Position numbers and translations under genes: made by a program. Below the pieces are notes generated by a model, which ran no database searches, was not told the origin of the DNA, and worked only from the letters and a program-made list of their open reading frames with translations. Shown here in pieces: positions 62,703 to 64,000 of a stretch of DNA of 64,000 nt (the stretch's first letter is position 1; each line of letters begins with the position of its first letter). Source of the stretch: Candidatus Nitrosopumilus sp. (GTDB taxonomy: Archaea; Thermoproteota; Nitrososphaeria; Nitrososphaerales; Nitrosopumilaceae); assembly GCA_029864235.1 (NCBI GenBank), contig JAOTTW010000001.1, positions 1 through 64,000 on the forward strand. Direction: 5' to 3'.

Positions 62703-63173
62703 TTATATCATATCTTTAAGAAAACCTGTAAAACCATCAGATGGAACTACTTGAACTGATTTTAATTGTCCTAGTAGAGACATTTTTTCTCTTTTGTCAT
62801 AATAATTGAAAATTCCTTCCTTATCGGGATAAATTGTAATGGTATCAGTTTGTCCAGGCTCTAAAAGATCTGTTTGTACATTAAAGCCTTCAATGTATAA
62901 TCTGTGATGTTGATTTCCATGATTCTCTACTGTAAGAATATATGCAAAACTAGTTCTAATAATTAATGTTGGGTTGTCATCTTCAGCAGTTCCTAAAATT
63001 CCAACCAATACAACTTTGTCATCAATATCTTTGAATGCAACTGTTTGTTCAACTTTTTCTGGCCAAAAAATTTCAACGTGTCTTACATTTCCTTGACCTA
63101 TTACACCAATAAATGAAGCAAATCCAATAATTCCTACTATCAACCCAATAATTACAAAATGCCTATCCTTCAA
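62703..63173 (-). CDS. Membrane-anchored cupredoxin-fold-like protein without Cys ligand
   Basis: 156 residues. N-terminal membrane helix (about 6-26), then a cupredoxin-type beta domain: HRLYIEGFNV and the strand EGIFNYYDKREKM, which is laid out like the C-x-x-H loop of cupredoxins but has Asp in the Cys position; HH in NQHHRL could bind metal. Copper binding of the usual kind is unlikely. Function unknown. Confidence 0.55.
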   Translation of the reverse strand: MKDRHFVIIGLIVGIIGFASFIGVIGQGNVRHVEIFWPEKVEQTVAFKDIDDKVVLVGILGTAEDDNPTLIIRTSFAYILTVENHGNQHHRLYIEGFNVQTDLLEPGQTDTITIYPDKEGIFNYYDKREKMSLLGQLKSVQVVPSDGFTGFLKDMI

Positions 63174-63273
63174 TATTTAATATTAATTGTAATTCATAGT
63201 ATTTTTACTGAACATATGATTTTCTAAATTGTGAATAAGATGCAAGAAAAATGAAATGGGAAATCCCAATTTT

Positions 63274-63696
63274 TTATTTTACCACTAATACAGGAATCTT
63301 TGTTTTATGCATTACATAATTAGAGGTACTTCCCAAGAATGCTTCTTTAGCACCACCCATTCCTCTTGCACCAATTACAATCATGTCATATTTGCCTTTT
63401 TCAGCATGTTTGACAATTTCTGATCCCGTATGACCGCCACCAGTTTTGTATTTGAATACTGCACCTGCTTTTTGAGCACGCCTCATAGCTGGTCCTATTG
63501 CTTTGACCGCTTTTTCCTGTGCTTCATCATGCATTTTTTTTGTATATTTTAGTCCTGCAACAAGTGGCAAATGAAATACGTAAAATCCAGTAATTTCTGC
63601 ACCACTCTCTTTTGCAATTTCTATGGCTCTATCTAAACCTCGATTAGCATTAGCAGAACCGTCAAGTGGGACAAGGATTTTTTTGAACTTTGCCAT
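63274..63696 (-). CDS. Universal stress protein (UspA family)
   Basis: 140 residues. FKKILVPLDGSANANRGLDRA start and ATP-binding G-x2-G-x9-G-[ST] near the C-terminus (GARGMGG ... LGSTSNYV), so of the ATP-binding UspFG type. Cytosolic. Separated by about 100 bases from the neighbouring genes. Confidence 0.92.
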   Translation of the reverse strand: MAKFKKILVPLDGSANANRGLDRAIEIAKESGAEITGFYVFHLPLVAGLKYTKKMHDEAQEKAVKAIGPAMRRAQKAGAVFKYKTGGGHTGSEIVKHAEKGKYDMIVIGARGMGGAKEAFLGSTSNYVMHKTKIPVLVVK

Positions 63697-63833
63697 GATT
63701 CCAGATTAAATTCTTCAAATATAAAAAAGATTATAATTACCAAATTGAGAACTAACTATCTAAATTAAGATAGGGATACTCAGTAATGAAAATTATATCA
63801 TTGTTTTTATAGAAAAGTAATTTTAATTAAACA

Positions 63834-64000
63834 ATGTCAGTTTTAGATATTTCAAAAAAACCAATTTCAATTCTAAAGAATTCTAGCGTTTCAGACGTAA
63901 TCAAAAAATTATTAGAAAACAATGTTAGTAGATTAATTGTTGTAGAAGATAAAAAACCAATAGGTATAATTACAGAAAAAGATGTGGGTTTATTCTTATT
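63834..64000 (+). CDS. CBS-domain protein, N-terminal part
   Basis: Starts ATG at 63834 and runs off the right edge; 55 residues visible. VSDVIKKLLENNVSRLIVVED, PIGIITEKDVG make a standard first CBS motif, which binds adenosyl ligands in pairs. Full length and partner domains unknown. Confidence 0.8.
   Translation, partial: MSVLDISKKPISILKNSSVSDVIKKLLENNVSRLIVVEDKKPIGIITEKDVGLFL

Overview
The window looks like an ammonia-oxidising archaeon of the Nitrosopumilales (Nitrososphaerota, formerly Thaumarchaeota). The DNA is AT-rich, and genes are short, tightly packed and often start with TTG or GTG only about 25-32 bases downstream of a TATA-like box, i.e. largely leaderless. The information-processing genes are archaeal (PCNA, RpoL, TFS, aCPSF1, proteasome beta, archaeal TyrS). 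Lipid and CoA genes are also archaeal (glycerol-1-phosphate dehydrogenase, pantoate kinase plus phosphopantothenate synthetase). Genes for copper cupredoxins and cobalamin synthesis fit an AOA. There is no CRISPR array, insertion sequence, rRNA or integrated virus; this is ordinary chromosome with many small, lineage-restricted genes in between.

Layout. 0-5 kb: a Cas4-like iron-sulfur protein lacking the usual nuclease ExK motif, small membrane and zinc proteins, and an overlapping nucleotide operon (tmk, HD hydrolase, pyrH). 5-6.2 kb: a sparse stretch with three tiny genes, one of them cysteine-rich and ATGA-coupled to its neighbour. 6.2-13 kb: Ca/Na antiporter, HTH regulator, photolyase, Hsp20, UbiB-type kinase. 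13-18 kb: membrane proteins and a MacB/FtsX-type ABC exporter with a secreted partner, divergent from an Lrp-type regulator. 18-23.6 kb: Nudix hydrolase, PhoU-like regulator and a CoA operon (PoK, PPS, PanB, CoaBC). 23.6-35.8 kb: methyltransferase, M24 peptidase, PP-loop tRNA thiolase-like protein, SepF, aCPSF1, proteasome beta, G1P dehydrogenase, FKBP, class V aminotransferase, NMN adenylyltransferase, RtcA, CopD-like protein. 35.8-37 kb: two unusual tRNA genes (Val-GAC with C33; Arg-CCT with a probable D-loop intron) flanking a BluB-like gene. 37-45 kb: cyclophilin, anchored surface protein, zinc mini-proteins, PfkB kinase, dUTPase-like enzyme, a stand-alone MtrA-like corrinoid domain protein, DegT aminotransferase. 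45-52.5 kb: TyrS, CobJ, a duplicated-domain surface protein, aspartate kinase, PCNA-TFS-RpoL, and a tandem pair of 50-residue paralogues. 52.5-64 kb: phosphatase, AmrS-like radical SAM enzyme, cyclase-family hydrolase, class V aminotransferase, a P-loop-less RecA-like protein, an Asp-containing ferredoxin with a palindromic upstream element, cupredoxins, a divergent P-II protein, a sensor nucleotide cyclase, a J-domain protein with HSD in place of HPD, UspA and a CBS protein cut by the window edge.

Working together: BluB and CobJ belong to cobalamin synthesis, and the MtrA-like protein may bind a corrinoid. PoK-PPS-PanB-CoaBC covers most of CoA synthesis. tmk, PyrH, HD hydrolase and dUTPase serve nucleotide pools. 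P-II, the nucleotide cyclase and the cupredoxins suggest a signalling and copper-redox neighbourhood near the right end. No single large new system is evident. The best candidates for new biology are the degenerate family members (Cas4-like, RecA-like, J-domain, P-II, cupredoxins), the tRNA oddities and the unannotated micro-proteins.
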